Part shown: positions 1-11,200 of the stretch, piece by piece
Layout of the letters: each line of letters opens with the position of its first letter
How positions within the stretch are numbered: position 1 is the stretch's first letter
NCBI GenBank assembly: GCA_047967505.1
Contig: CM106538.1
Direction: 5' to 3' (one strand)
Origin: Dipteris shenzhenensis
Taxonomy: Eukaryota; Polypodiophyta; Polypodiopsida; Gleicheniales
Length of the DNA stretch: 64,000 nt
Position numbers and translations under genes: made by a program
The notes under the pieces: generated by a model
What the model was told of the DNA's origin: nothing
The model's input: the letters and a program-made list of their open reading frames with translations, nothing else
Databases searched by the model: none

Positions 1-527
1 CTAAGGTTCATGACATGATGGTAGATCACAAAAATATGTGTACTATGGGAGATTTTGTGTGGCTTTTGATATTCACAACAAAGCAATTATCAATATTATT
101 ATTGTAACTTTTATTATCAATACTATTATTGTAAATTTTAAGCTATTAAGGTGTTTATGAATGTGGCCTAAGAGGCTTGCCACTCTATTAATCTTGGAAG
201 CTATACTTTTTGAATGTCGATGTAGTTTAGAGCTAAGTTCGATGGTTGAAAGTAGAAGGCTAAGCTGGCCATTTGACAAATATGAAGGTTTAGTTAAACT
301 TTTTATAACAATAGTTACAACCACCATGCATGTAGGTTGTAGTCCAACTATTTACAAAAATCAAGCTAGCTACAACCACCATGTATGTCTCGACCTATTC
401 CAGGATGTGGGACCAGGAACCACTTCCTAGGCCAGGCCCCTCGGCCAAGACTTGGAGAGAGGAGGACTTTTGCCTCTTCTCAATCCACTTTTGGTGAAAA
501 TGAGCCTGGCGGATGGCATATATCTTG
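1..527. other. Intergenic, no gene seen
   Basis: Only short open frames occur here, with no recognisable motif. A short AT-rich stretch near 85-135 repeats a TATTATTGTAA-like word. I see nothing that supports a gene. Confidence 0.5.
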
Positions 528-529
528 GG

Positions 530-782
530 CTGGTAGTATTTACCGGTGGTAATTTATGTATTGCCACTAGTAATAGTAGTGCTAATGGTAGCAGTATGTC
601 AATTACCATGGGTAGTAATAGGATCCCTCGCAGGAATATTGCCACTACCATCGGTAATAATATTATTGCCGGTAGTGTGCATACTACCGCCAGTAGTATT
701 GTGTCAAACTACTGGCAATAGTATTAGTACTACTGCCAGTAGGAGACTACCACTGGTAGTATTGATACTACCGCCAATATAT
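530..782. repeat. Degenerate palindromic ACTAC(C/T)GGTAGT repeat block
   Basis: About eleven copies of a short word related to ATACTACCGCCAGTAGTATT and its reverse complement fill this block, for example at 530-540, 603-619, 638-660, 681-700, 709-726, 727-743, 747-762 and 764-780. Many copies are themselves nearly palindromic. GCCAGTAGT at 689-697 pairs perfectly with ACTACTGGC at 708-716 across a 10-nt loop. Several short frames cross the block, but they arise from the repetition and are not judged to be coding. No known repeat family is recognised. Confidence 0.7.
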
Positions 783-1548
783 ATTCAGCTTTCAAGTTAG
801 GGCCACTTGATAGCGCAAAGGCATGATTGTGCCCATGATTCATGAAATGTGTCATCATGACACGTAATCAAAGAAAATTCATGTGATTACGTGAATATGC
901 AATCCCAGGGTTGGATGACTCGAGTAAGTTGTCTTCTATTCTTTGATTGTTTTATAAGCTAGCCAGTCTCTATTTTGGAGGTTCTATTCTGGCAGCTCAC
1001 TGATCGTTGCCATGGAATCAATGGAAAGATGCAGTTTGTCATGGCTTGCAAGAGAAGCAAACAGAGGCTACAAGATAGGAAATTTGAAAAGCTTGGTCAA
1101 GACACAAGGAATAAATTATGGGTTGAGTAAAGCAATGGCATGGTATCAAAATGACAATGGAGGACACTTTTGCAATGTTTGCAGAGGGAGAAAGAACGAG
1201 AAGAAAGAAGATTTCTTACATAGCAGTACTATGAAGTGATTACATGTGCACATCATTAGAGCAAAGAACATGATCTTAGATCAACAAGCTACAAGAGGGT
1301 GACAGTAGCTATGTTGGTATCCCCTAAAACACAAAAGAAATGGCTTGGCCGCATAATGTGGAAGATGTTGTCAATCAAAAGGACCAACATGGCTCCAACT
1401 CTTGAAGACAGAGCGGAAGTAATTCACAATCATCTTGATTTGAAATCAAAAGGACATCTATAAAAAGCAGAGGGATGTAAGCAATTGGACGAGCACATCA
1501 TACACATGCTAGATACAATGCAGATCAGGGTTTGCCTACACCATCCCA
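783..1548. other. Intergenic, no gene seen
   Basis: A 75-codon open frame at 1012-1239 resembles no family I know, and the sequence beyond it is full of stops. There is no splice or promoter evidence. It is left as anonymous spacer. Confidence 0.4.
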
Positions 1549-2810
1549 ATGGTTGTCTATGATTGAGATTTAGAATAGTTTAATTATCTAATTTTCAAAT
1601 CTGGCTAGCTTGGACTTAATGTGATTGTCCTAAAATAGCTTGGTGGTTGGAACATCATGTGATTGTCCTAAACCAGCTCAGTGGTTGTCTGTGATTGAGT
1701 TTTGTAATGTTTAATTTCTAGATGGACTTAACGTAGTTGTCCTAAACCAACCCAGTGGTTGGAACATCAAGAAACCATGGCTGGTTCAGGTCAAACACTA
1801 GCTATGTGATTGTCCTATACCGGTGTGGTTGAGCAGAAAAACACAGCAACATATTTCACAACAGAACAACAATATATTGTTATTGTCTAATTGATGACCA
1901 GATTGATGGTTAAAATTGATGTGATTCCTCGGGGGGTCACTAAATATTAAATGCGACTATCACGTGAGTTCAACATAAGGACATATTTAATTCTAAATTT
2001 TCACACATTTTCACATACAGAAGGGTGCTATAAAAAGGACTTTGAAAAAATATTTATAGATTGAATAGGAAAAGGGTGCATTTTAATAATGAAAAATTCA
2101 CAGATAAGGGATTTTACAAATAGGCCTTGAACGGACATGATATATAGGGTTTATGCACGGTGACCCCACTGAGTGTGATTCCTACTAGTAAATTATTTAA
2201 ATTTAATTTTTGTTTTGTTCCGGTCATATACCTGTTAATATCTAAACCTGATTGTCCTAAATTAGCCTGGTGCTTGGAACATCACCGAGTTGGTTCAAGT
2301 CAAATAGCAACAATTAAATGATTGAAATTGTGTTTGGACAGAAATGCAGAAGTGAACAGCAACATATCGTTATTGTATAGTTGTTATATGTCACGAACAC
2401 CTATTCAGGTCAAACATTAGTTATATGACTATCCTAAACCAACCCAAGGGTAGAATTTGTTTTGTCTTCTAGTAGCTTTGATTAGTTTAATTATTAGCTT
2501 GATTAGTTTAATTAGATTGTGTTTTTTGCACATACAGCAATATATAACCAAGCTAGTTTAGTTCAAACACCTACCCGGTGGTACTATTCTAAACGAGTTC
2601 TAAGCTAGCTTGGTTGTTTTTCTTTGCTATTAGCTTGATTACTTTATTAATTACCTTGATTAGTTTAATTATTAGCTTGATTATATGTGACTATCCTAAA
2701 CTAATTTTTAATTTTTTTTGCTAATAGCTCAATTAGTTTAATTATTATCTTGATTAGTTTAGTTATTAGCTTGATTATCTGTGATTGTCCTAAACCAACC
2801 CGGTGGTTGA
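1549..2810. repeat. Irregular repeat field built on GTGATTGTCCTAAACCA
   Basis: A word close to GTGATTGTCCTAAACCA, usually followed by a variant of GTGGTTGGAACATCA, recurs near 1621, 1659, 1734, 1806, 2250, 2425, 2687 and 2780 at irregular spacing. From about 2490 to 2775 a second word, TTAGCTTGATTAGTTTAATTA, is also repeated. The field is interrupted by the MITE at 1928-2173. It looks like an old, diverged tandem array or a decayed element end. No coding potential is seen. Confidence 0.6.
1928..2173. mobile_element. hAT-like MITE, copy 1 (246 bp)
   Basis: The element starts CTCGGGGGGTCAC and ends GTGACCCCACTGAG, which are imperfect terminal inverted repeats of each other. It is flanked by a perfect 8-bp direct repeat TGTGATTC (1920-1927 and 2174-2181), the duplication length usual for hAT transposons. 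The interior is AT-rich and noncoding. A second copy lies at 50289-50532, and the two share the right-hand stretch around TTTTACAAATAGGCCTTGAA. It is non-autonomous; assignment to hAT rests only on duplication length and end sequence. Confidence 0.75.
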
Positions 2811-4290
2811 AATTTTTTTATTTAGAAGGCATTTTTGCACATACTGTTTTTTGTTTTATTTTTGTCATAGAGTGCAAAAAGGGGGATCAGTATGGTTGTG
2901 TGTGCATGTTGGATGAGAAGACTCAAGACCATCTCATTCAAAAGATCCACATTATAGTACCATGTTTGTTCCAAGTGTGTAGCTGTAAGAGACCATCTAA
3001 TTCACAGGCTCAGATTTTGATGATCAACATTGTAGACTCGGGACCACCTGATTTGCAAGCTCAGATTTTCAAGATCCACATTGCAGGTTGAAATTTACTG
3101 ATATGTATTCTTGGATAACTCTAAGATTGTGGATGATCAAAGTTCATCTGGACAATTATAGACACCAGCTGGCCCTACATGAGAGCGGTCATCACCATCT
3201 AAACTCTCTACTCACATTAGCTTGCATCAAACTATTATAACAATGTCAGGACCGCAGGCTAGGATTAGCATTAAGCTAGAATTAGAAAGTAAGAATAATA
3301 GGAAATTAGACTATTAGAATTTTAGATTTTCTAGTTATAATGCCATTCAAAATGGTAGTTTGCTTGCCATTGAATTATTATGATCTTGGCTCTGATGAGA
3401 CAGGGATGAGACTAAGAAATTCTCCCAAGGCAACCATCTAATTTCACATCATGGTTGGCTAGACGATGATGTATATGACCGCTTATGCGAGGCTAGGCTA
3501 CCAGAAAGGTGGGTGCTGACTGGAATATTTAATTGGGACTTTGCATGTGCCACCACCCCTCCCCCCTCATCTCGACAAGGGGGTGCCAGTATCATGATTA
3601 TCTGGTCATTAAAAAATCCACTGATAGATTATGTGATCATAGCATCTATAGGCACCCAACGTCCCACAAACTGACATAAGAAACAAAGGTGAAAAGAGTG
3701 GGAGGGTGGGAAGTCCTCCAACCTAGCTATATAAAGGCCTTAAGGGGAGAGAAACAATTTGCTGCACCTAGGAAAATCCCTCTCCTACCCCCTTCCATGC
3801 TCTCAAAGCCCCCTTCCACCCTTATGATGAATCTTCTATTGCAACCCCGATGCCCCTTTTGCTTAATGCTGCCCAAGTCATGGGATCTATTATTTGCCTT
3901 GGTTGTCCATCCCATAGCACTCCACGAGCCATAGCCATGACCAGGGGAGTTGCTAGATGGGCAACCAAGGGAAACAGTCTTAATGAGGGGCTTCTAGAAA
4001 AAGCTGGACAAAATAGGTGCCATGCAAAGGTGGAGAACCAGCTTCTAGCATAGCACACAAGGCACGCCCTTCTTCTAAAACCCTTGTGGATCCGTCATTG
4101 GGCTACCATTCCAAAAGGGAATGGTCAAGCCAAGAGATCGACAACTATGATTCAACAACAAAGACCCAGCCTATTTGGAAGGTCACCAGGCCTTTCCATG
4201 TCTATCTATTTCCCTTTTCTTGAAGGAAAGGGAAATGGAAGGCCAGAAGATGTTGGGCGTCTCTCATACCATCGTGACTCCATCAAGCCA
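2811..4290. other. Spacer without a recognisable gene
   Basis: Several open frames of 60-115 codons occur (for example 2750-3091 and 3689-3934 on +), none with a recognisable domain. Around 2920-3086 a degenerate unit of about 60 bp containing GCTCAGATTTT and GATCCACATTG is repeated two to three times. Nothing else is supported. Confidence 0.4.
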
Positions 4291-4295
4291 TCCAT

Positions 4296-4351
4296 GGATA
4301 GCCAAGGTTTTTCCACCATCAAGGGATAGCCAAGGTTTTTCCACCATCAAG
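4296..4351. repeat. Tandem duplication, period 28 bp
   Basis: Two adjacent copies of a 28-bp unit beginning GGATAGCCAAGG start at 4296 and 4324. They appear identical. Confidence 0.85.
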
Positions 4352-5720
4352 GCTCATACCATTCCAAGCATTGAGCCAAGGAGCTAACAGCCCTTCTTTT
4401 GCATCTGAGAAAGCTTAGTAGGCTCGATGGCAAACTATTATATCCTGGTAAGAGAAGCACACTTTATAGTGACTCACAAGATGATGTGTGTCATGGAGCT
4501 GAGAGTAATAATATGTGCTTCCTTTACCTAGGTTGATTTCTTCTAGTGCCTTGAAGGAAGCTATGATGAAGAAATTTATGCTCAATTATGAGGTGCTTGT
4601 ATTGTCCCCAGTTACTCATGGACCCTTGAGCATAGGGAGTTGTGCAAAATAAGGAATGTCGAGAGTCAGAACAACCAAACTCGGTATGATCATAGAGCTC
4701 AATGATGATGAGGCCGGCATGGCAGCTTCTTGGGCTTGCATGCAATTTAATATCCCTCATGTATTTTTTATTATTTTTAGTGCAACTCTCCTCACCAAAA
4801 ACTCATGTCAACACATGGCAAGCAAAAACCAAGAGTAGGTAGAGTACTTGGAATCTTTATTCTACCAGTATTTCAAGATAATGAAGCATGAAGTTGATAT
4901 CATGCTTTTGCTAGGAGCACTCCTCGTTCCTACTTTGAAAGGTTTTGTCGACATCAATCCTGAATACATGGGGAAAAAGGTGCTAGAGATGGCCATTGAA
5001 GATTTACAAGATATGATTAAAAAGGGAGGGCACACGCCTGTTGCCAAATCCACCTCCAAGACCCCAAACGACAAGAAAAACACCTGGAAGACCCAAGCTC
5101 CACGTCCATATAGTTCTCTTTTTGTTGTCCTTGCTAAGAGTCTATGGAGAGTTGGGATGGTTTTTTGCTAATGAGGGTAGATGTTGTGAGTATATGGCCA
5201 TGTTAGTTCTGTAGTTGAACGTGTGGTTAGTGTTGTTAAGTGTAGGATTAATCATGTTCTTAATAGTCTTTTGTCTTCATTTGATTCATTTTTTGTTTTC
5301 ATTTGTTCTCACAACCGTCATTGAGCTTCAAGCTTCTCCTTCTTGTCCTAACTCTCAAAGAGAGCCGCATACAGAGGCTTTGGCTAGTTCTAGTATTGTG
5401 TCTAGTCTATAAGCAGCTATTCACCGTGTCAGGGTCAATCCTTATGATGTGAACTGCAACAAACACAGTCCAAGTGCATGGTAATTTAGGTCTTTAGATA
5501 GAGTCCTAAGTTGATATCAATAAAAGTTCAATCTCTCGGTTCATTGAGTCACAAATCTCGTTCCGTAATTAAGCAATTGCATGTACATGAGGAACGATTT
5601 AATCTCGTTCTTGTTTTGTTTATGTCGAGTGTTTATTTGCTTTATTCTATATCACATGTGGAAGTTATATTGAGTGCATTCAAAATTCAGCAAGGTTTGC
5701 ATGCTTGAAATTCCAACAAG
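4352..5720. other. Spacer, possible decayed LTR at right end
   Basis: A 107-codon frame at 4848-5171 (+) has no family I recognise and is not called as a gene. The right end, roughly 5180-5718, lies just before a copia-type primer site and ends in TTCCAACA, so it may be a decayed 5' LTR. Its left border cannot be placed. Confidence 0.3.
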
Positions 5721-5733
5721 TGGTATCAGAGTA
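5721..5733 (+). other. Copia-type primer-binding site remnant
   Basis: TGGTATCAGAGTA matches the plant initiator tRNA-Met primer site used by Ty1/copia elements (TGGTATCAGAGC) except near its 3' end. It follows a CA-ending sequence after a 2-nt spacer, as in element A. No gag or pol is seen downstream, so this is probably the stump of a decayed element. Confidence 0.5.
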
Positions 5734-5974
5734 GTATGTAAAATAGTCGAACAATTCACGGATATGTTAGAGTTTAAATAGTTTGTCATTAACAAAAATG
5801 TAATGCCCTTGATTGATCTAAATGAAACACCTATAGCAACAAGCTATCTAAAAGGGAATTGATTCTTTATTATCGAAATTCAAATTTTGTATAATTCACA
5901 AAATTGCAACTCAAGAAAATATCATCACGTCAAACTTATGAGGTGCCTATTTCGAAACTATCCCAACACAAACC

Positions 5975-6139
5975 AATAGGTTAAGTAAATATACTTAGTC
6001 TACCTTGCATATAGAATACTATGAAATATAAGCACTCTTTGATACCACTACATTAGTAATAGGTTAAGTAAATATACTTAGTCTACCTTGCGTATAGAAT
6101 ACTATGAAATATAAGCACTCTTTGATGCCACTGCATAAG
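5975..6139. repeat. Tandem duplication, period 83 bp
   Basis: The unit beginning AATAGGTTAAGTAAATATAC at 5975 is repeated at 6058 with only a few changes. No coding function is seen. Confidence 0.9.
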
Positions 6140-6524
6140 TTGTCTATCCCAAACTCTCAATAATAGCTAGAAAGTCTTATGAGTAATGTACTTCATCTAT
6201 CTTACTATAGCATCTTACTTTATGTGAATATCATAGTTGATTTTATTGTTTTTCAAAATTCAGGTAATAACTTGCTTAGCCTACTTACCATCTTAGAAAG
6301 CATGAGCCATTTCATTGATAGTTATCACAGAATTATGCCCAAATCAATTGACCAGCTTAATGTCATATAATTGCTCCAACCTTGTATTGGATCATAGTAC
6401 CCTATTAGTGTTTGGCAACTCATTAAATAAACATACACATTCCTTATCTTTGTAATCTATGTTGAGCTAAAGTGGGATGAGCTATCATAGAAGGACTTGG
6501 ATGCTATGGCAACTTGCATTGGAT

Positions 6525-6646
6525 TTGGAAACAACACGTTTCCAATTTCTAAAACTCTAGAGATGGGAGAAGAGGCTCCAAGAAATTGGAAACAACATGT
6601 TTCCAAGTTCTAAAACTCTAGAGATGGAAGAAGAGGCTCCAAGAAA
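6525..6646. repeat. Tandem duplication, period 61 bp
   Basis: The unit beginning TTGGAAACAACA at 6525 recurs at 6586 with a handful of substitutions. Each unit includes CTCTAGAGATGG and AGAGGCTCCAAG. Confidence 0.9.
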
Positions 6647-6724
6647 TATGGATGTTGAGTAGAGTATTGAGGATGAATGCTTTCTCAAAGATGCTAGCAC
6701 ATTTAATAAAAAGAGAGATGAGAA

Positions 6725-7034
6725 TTAAGAAGGCATCGTTATGGTATAGGGAGGTCAATGTCAATCATATCAATCACCTAAATGAGGCCACATGGAGTCA
6801 TTGGGTGTTTTTTATGACAAGTTGGAAGCCTAGCTGGCAAATCCTAACTCGATATATTTTAGGTTGATAAAGGCACTTCTTAAGAAGGCATCGCTATGGT
6901 ATAGGGAGGTCAATGTCAATCATATCAATCACCTAAATGAGGCCACATGGAGTCTTTGGGTGTTTTTTATGACAAGTTGGAAGCCTAGCTGGCAAATCCT
7001 AACTCGATATATTTTAGGTTGATAAAGGCACTTC
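6725..7034. repeat. Tandem duplication, period 155 bp
   Basis: A unit beginning TTAAGAAGGCATCG at 6725 is repeated from 6880, ending near 7034, with very few differences. A 71-codon open frame inside the first unit is broken in the second, so the unit is probably not coding. Confidence 0.9.
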
Positions 7035-7943
7035 TTATTTTCTGGAGTGTAGTTGCAAGCTCAGGGATGAATTAGGTTTGAAAACTTTCACCAAGGCCTA
7101 GGTGTGAAAGTTCAAGGGGGACTAGAGTTGTAGGTTAAAGCTATGGCCAAGTCACATGAGGAAATTAGTGTTTAGAATTGAGTTTAGGTTTCCAAGGAGG
7201 TTTCCATCATGGCAATGTAGTCTTCACAAAGAAGAGATTGTGAAGAGTGTTAGGAGTGGGAGACTCTATTAAGAAAGGTGCAACGAGAAGGGGCGCCTTT
7301 CCCATAACTACTAGTAGCAAAAGCTTTTAGGGATCCTTTGTACTATCCTACAAAGGCGGTCGAGGACATGAAGGGTTCCAACAACTACATGACAACATGA
7401 GGGTGGGAATCTTTTACTTACTACAAAGGAAAGCGGCAACTTGCCCACTACTACAAGTAGCAAGGTGCTACAAGCGGTAACTTGCCCACTACTACAAGTA
7501 GCAAGGTGTCTCTACAAATTGCATATAAAATCTTGACCAAGAATTGATGAAGCACTGTAGCACGTACACACCGAAGTAAAAATCAACACATTCTACACCC
7601 AAATTCCATATTCAAGGAGATACAAAGTGGTCCCTTTGCCTTTGAATGGGGTCCATCCTTGATCTAACTTGGAGATGTTATTAAGCCTTCCACTAATATG
7701 GACCTTCGGTCATCATAAACCAAAGTTAGTCATCATGTGCACTCATCTCTGCTGGAACGTGGGGGAGAATAGATGCATTGTGGTGGCAAGAGGAGTGAGA
7801 ACACAAAAGATTAGCAATGGGTGTTCTCTTGATTTAAGAGGGAAGTCCCTCTTTTATAGAATGGGAGAGAGGGTGGCCTAAATCAATGGCACCTCTCCTA
7901 CATCAATGGAGGTAAATCCTAAACCATAGGAACTCCACAATCA
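7035..7943. other. Spacer with a 41-bp duplication
   Basis: AACTTGCCCACTACTACAAG starts at 7438 and again at 7479, a tandem duplication with period 41. The rest contains no recognisable gene. Confidence 0.5.
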
Positions 7944-8019
7944 TAGGCACCACCCCATGTGGGGGCCTTTGCATTACATCATCACCTATGTCATGGCCTA
8001 TGGCACTAAGTGTGCCTCT

Positions 8020-8022
<3 letters not shown>

Positions 8023-8059
<37 letters not shown>
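8023..8059. repeat. (AC)n microsatellite
   Basis: About 18 uninterrupted AC dinucleotides. The paired repeat at 9105-9119 carries only about seven, so the two copies have changed length since they separated. Confidence 0.95.
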
Positions 8060-8060
<1 letters not shown>

Positions 8061-8679
8061 CCATATGACTGCTAGTGGATGCACACATGCTCCTAGCAAG
8101 CCCTTGATCACACATATCCCAACATACCCCCTCTCAAGGGTTTGCCTCATGCTATGTCAAAGGATACATCTAGTCACATAATTTCTCATGCCATCTCATG
8201 GTGGTCAAGGATAAATCTATGGCTAGGATCTCATGCTAGCAAAGGTGCCCAAGGGTCAATTGAGGTTTACAAAAATGGGATAGACCCCTCCAAAATGGTT
8301 ATCTCCCTTGCATGTACAAGGATGAATCTTAGGCCTTTATGTGGACCTAGTTTCTCATTTCTACAAGAGGTACCATGGGGGTAAACACATATCACATGGC
8401 CTACATCATATGGTGACCAGAGGTGATTTACAAAATACAAAACACATAACATTCTTTTTGGAGTACTATTCCAGGCAGAGAACGTCAAAATTTGACCAAG
8501 TGATGATAAATAAAGTTCAAAAGACAAAGTGCTCAAAAGGCATAGTCTTTATCTTCTACCACAAAGTTTGATTCTTCATTTGTTGATGGAGTCTTTCCTT
8601 CAGCAAGATTTCCTTTGTTGTTGATGCAGCTCTTCTTCACATGAAATGCTTCATTCTCTTGGGAGTCATTCCTCTCTTC

Positions 8680-8901
8680 TTAGGCTTGTCTCTTGGAGAG
8701 CAGCTGTAGAGAAAACCTTTTTAGGTGGCAATACTCCATAGTATGATTGGGTACTCCACAGAAGGCACATATCTTTTTCTTGGTGTTCACCTTGATGAAA
8801 TATTCACCATTACAGGGCTTTACTCTCATTCTTGGCCTCTTTTGGAATGCTTTCCTCTGAGATACATAGTCAATGTCAGAGGAACTATATGATGAAGGCA
8901 T
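8680..8901 (-). pseudogene. Gag zinc-knuckle fragment
   Basis: This 73-codon minus-strand frame contains a CCHC knuckle in which C, C, H and C fall at the retroviral/copia gag spacing, preceded by a basic, lysine/arginine-rich stretch. Such knuckles bind retroelement RNA. It lies between the two direct repeats of the 7944-9184 element, in the orientation expected if that element reads on the minus strand. No protease or pol follows, so it is a fragment and probably non-functional. A cellular CCHC protein is less likely, given the flanking repeats. Confidence 0.5.
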
Positions 8902-9184
8902 ATTGGGAAGGTCTTACCACTAATGTGGCAGTGTCCAGTCCCTTACAAAGAAGTCTCCTTCTCCACAAGTATAATTGGTTGGAGAGAGAGTTAAATACCC
9001 CAAACTCTTAGCATAAAGGAAATTCTAGGCACCACCCCATGTGGGGGCCTTTGCATTACATCATCACCTATGTCATGGCCTATGGCACTAAGTGTGCCTC
9101 TTCTACACACACACACACAACCATGTGACTGCTAGTGGATGCACACATGCTCCTAGCAAGCCCTTGATCACACATATCCCAACA

Positions 9185-9496
9185 ATCTCCACTCTCCAAA
9201 CCAAAGTTGGATTATCATGTCATCTCATGACCACATTCAAGTCAACTACAAACCAACGTTGGGCTATCCTGTTTGTATAGGGTTTGCAGTTATGATATCT
9301 AGCCATGCTTATTCTAAAGCAGACGTGGGTTAGTGTCAACTCTAAGCTAGAGTTGGGTTTTATGTCCACTCATTATGGTCAACAAGCAAAGTACTTATTT
9401 GTCTCGCATCTCTCCCTCTACTTCCCATGTACTCATTACTGATTGGACACTTCCCGAGTTGCATGAACGCCCATGACAGTTTCGCTTGTGTTTCAG
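9185..9496. other. Upstream flank or first intron of FKBP42
   Basis: The sequence runs into a pyrimidine-rich tract ending TGTGTTTCAG at 9496, a good 3' splice acceptor. I could not identify the exon carrying the start codon. It may lie here or further upstream. Confidence 0.4.
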
Positions 9497-9673
9497 GCAA
9501 TGACGACGCAGTCCAAGTTGAGGGCTCCGTTTTTAAAAGCGCCGCTCTCGAGCGAGACGAAGCATTGCCACCCAAGGTCGCGTCGGAAGTGGAAGTGCTG
9601 CATGAGGGAGTGACAAAACAAATCGTAAAGGAGGGTCATGGAAAGCCTCCTTCGCAACATTCCACTTGCTTTT
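9497..9673 (+). CDS. FKBP42 exon (N-terminal part of FKBP domain)
   Basis: The acceptor is TTTCAG at 9491-9496 and the donor is GTGAGT at 9674. The frame reads an acidic leader, then PPKVASEVEVLHEGVTKQIV and GHGKPPS, the conserved entry to the FKBP42 FKBP domain. It ends one base into a leucine codon completed by the next exon. An in-frame ATG lies upstream at 9427, but the acceptor suggests that an earlier exon supplies the true start. Confidence 0.85.
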
Positions 9674-10365
9674 GTGAGTGCACGTTGAGGTTTATGCAGT
9701 GAGATTTGCTTCATTGTGAAACTATTTCAACAAGAGGGTACCTCTATAGATCAACGTACAGACAGGATCTTTGTCCAGGGAATGTTATGACCGAGTCTTA
9801 TAGGAGTAAGCGTGCTTCGCTGTTGGGAATAGATACTTAAGACTGGCAAAATTGATATTTATTGTATACGACAGAGGCCAACAACTCTCTTTCTCAATCA
9901 ATGTGTGTCCATCTGTGACTTCTTTTCCCTGGAACAATATAACATCTCCAACGCATCACAACAATGCAGCGATAAAATAATTGACATGGCAAGCTTGCTT
10001 TAAGAGGTACTATAATTTGCCAAGGTAGTTGAGCAATCGGCTGAATGCTTTGTGGACTTGTCAAGGCTTTGCATGGAAACTATCATTCTCGGAGACTGGG
10101 TCTTCCCATATCTTTAGTTCTTGTCAAAAGTTTAAACTTTCGGGACCATTATATAAAATACAGCCTATTATGAAACATAGAGGTGAAACATCATGCCAGC
10201 GTAACAACCCAAGGACAGATTTTACTGTGCTATGATAAGAATATTGCCATTTTTACACTGATGCTTTGTTTCCATTTGCAGTGTAAATGAACTTGGGTTC
10301 TGCTTGTTGTGAATTGATAACTTTTGATAACTTGCCTTTACGTCTCTTGTTTTTTGAACTGGCAG

Positions 10366-10455
10366 TACATTATCGAGCATGGACTGAGATGATCATGCAC
10401 AAATTTCAGGATACTTTCCAGGAACAGCAACCGATGGAACTGGTCCTGGGGCATG
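10366..10455 (+). CDS. FKBP42 exon (FKBP domain)
   Basis: It is bounded by an acceptor ending GGCAG and a donor GTGAA at 10456. It encodes LHYRAWTE (first codon shared with the preceding exon) followed by HKFQDTFQEQQPMELVLG, typical of FKBP42. Both splice phases match the neighbouring exons. Confidence 0.9.
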
Positions 10456-10631
10456 GTGAATCATCAGCCTTAGCTTCCTATCCCTCTAGTATTCTGCCCA
10501 GAATTGTTAGAACTACATGTATTTCGCTTATTTGGATGGGTGCATTCACCTTTTACTTTCTTATGTATGCTGCCAAAATTCTCTTAAATTTCAGATGTGA
10601 CTTTTACAACCTTATCTATTTTTTCTACCAG

Positions 10632-10819
10632 AGAAGACAGTACATCGAGGTCTCGCTATAGCAGTTGGTGGAAGCATGAAAGCTGGTGAAAGTGCTCTCT
10701 TTCACGTTGGTTGGCAACTTGGTTATGGTGAAGAAGGGAATTTTTCCTTCCCTAACGTGCCACCAAAGGCGGACCTTATCTATGAAGTTGAGATGATTGG
10801 GTTTGAGGATGGGAAAGAA
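10632..10819 (+). CDS. FKBP42 exon (FKBP domain C-terminal half)
   Basis: The acceptor TTCTACCAG ends at 10631 and the donor GTGAGT starts at 10820. It encodes HRGLAIAV, a serine-methionine-lysine turn, HVGWQLGYG, NFSFPNVPPKADL and YEVEMIGF. These are the strand and loop elements closing the FKBP fold. The plant FKBP42 domain is reported to lack measurable isomerase activity; this cannot be judged here. Confidence 0.93.
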
Positions 10820-11200
10820 GTGAGTGTGCAAGTGTACCTTTCCAACTGTGCTCGGAATTCATGCAATCTCTCCTTGGTGTCCTTTTTGATTCATGTACAG
10901 TTCTGCAGTGGATTTGTCATGATTCGACCAAGTACATCAGCTTTTTTCCCAATTCCAGTTTATGTTTTAATGCATGACTGTTTGTTGGTGAGGATTGAAA
11001 GACGATCTCTGATGTGGAGCTTGAGAGTAGCTTTTTATAGTGTGTGATGTGCATATTTTATAGAGCATGTAGATGACAACATCAAACACTGCACGTGTAA
11101 CTTGGCAGAGTACCTGTGCATGCAAATGTTTTTAAAAATCTACTTTTTCACGAGAAATTTGTCACGATTAACGAAGCTTATGCTGAAATTATGCATGTAG

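Larger units (their letters stand above)
7944..9184 (-). mobile_element. Small LTR-like element with gag zinc knuckle
   Basis: Direct repeats at 7944-8124 (181 bp) and 9026-9184 (159 bp) are nearly identical apart from a different number of AC dinucleotides. Read on the minus strand they begin TGTTGGGATATG. Immediately before the downstream copy on that strand is a purine run, CTTGAGAGGGGGTA (8138-8125), like a polypurine tract. Between the repeats the minus strand encodes a CCHC zinc knuckle of retroelement gag type (8728-8769, spacing C-X2-C-X4-H-X4-C). No initiator-Met primer site and no clean target duplication are visible, so it is a decayed non-autonomous LTR element or a segment flanked by duplicated repeats. 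Confidence 0.45.

Noticed and set aside
4848-5171. 107-codon + strand frame as a host gene
   Set aside because: No recognisable domain, splice or regulatory support; it could be chance or an old gag piece.
8023-8059. AC repeat region as a CRISPR-like or satellite array
   Set aside because: It is a simple dinucleotide microsatellite inside a duplicated segment; CRISPR arrays do not occur in plant nuclear DNA.
9427-9496. ATG at 9427 as the FKBP42 start codon
   Set aside because: A strong splice acceptor lies at 9496 and the residues before it do not resemble the family N-terminus; an upstream exon is more likely.
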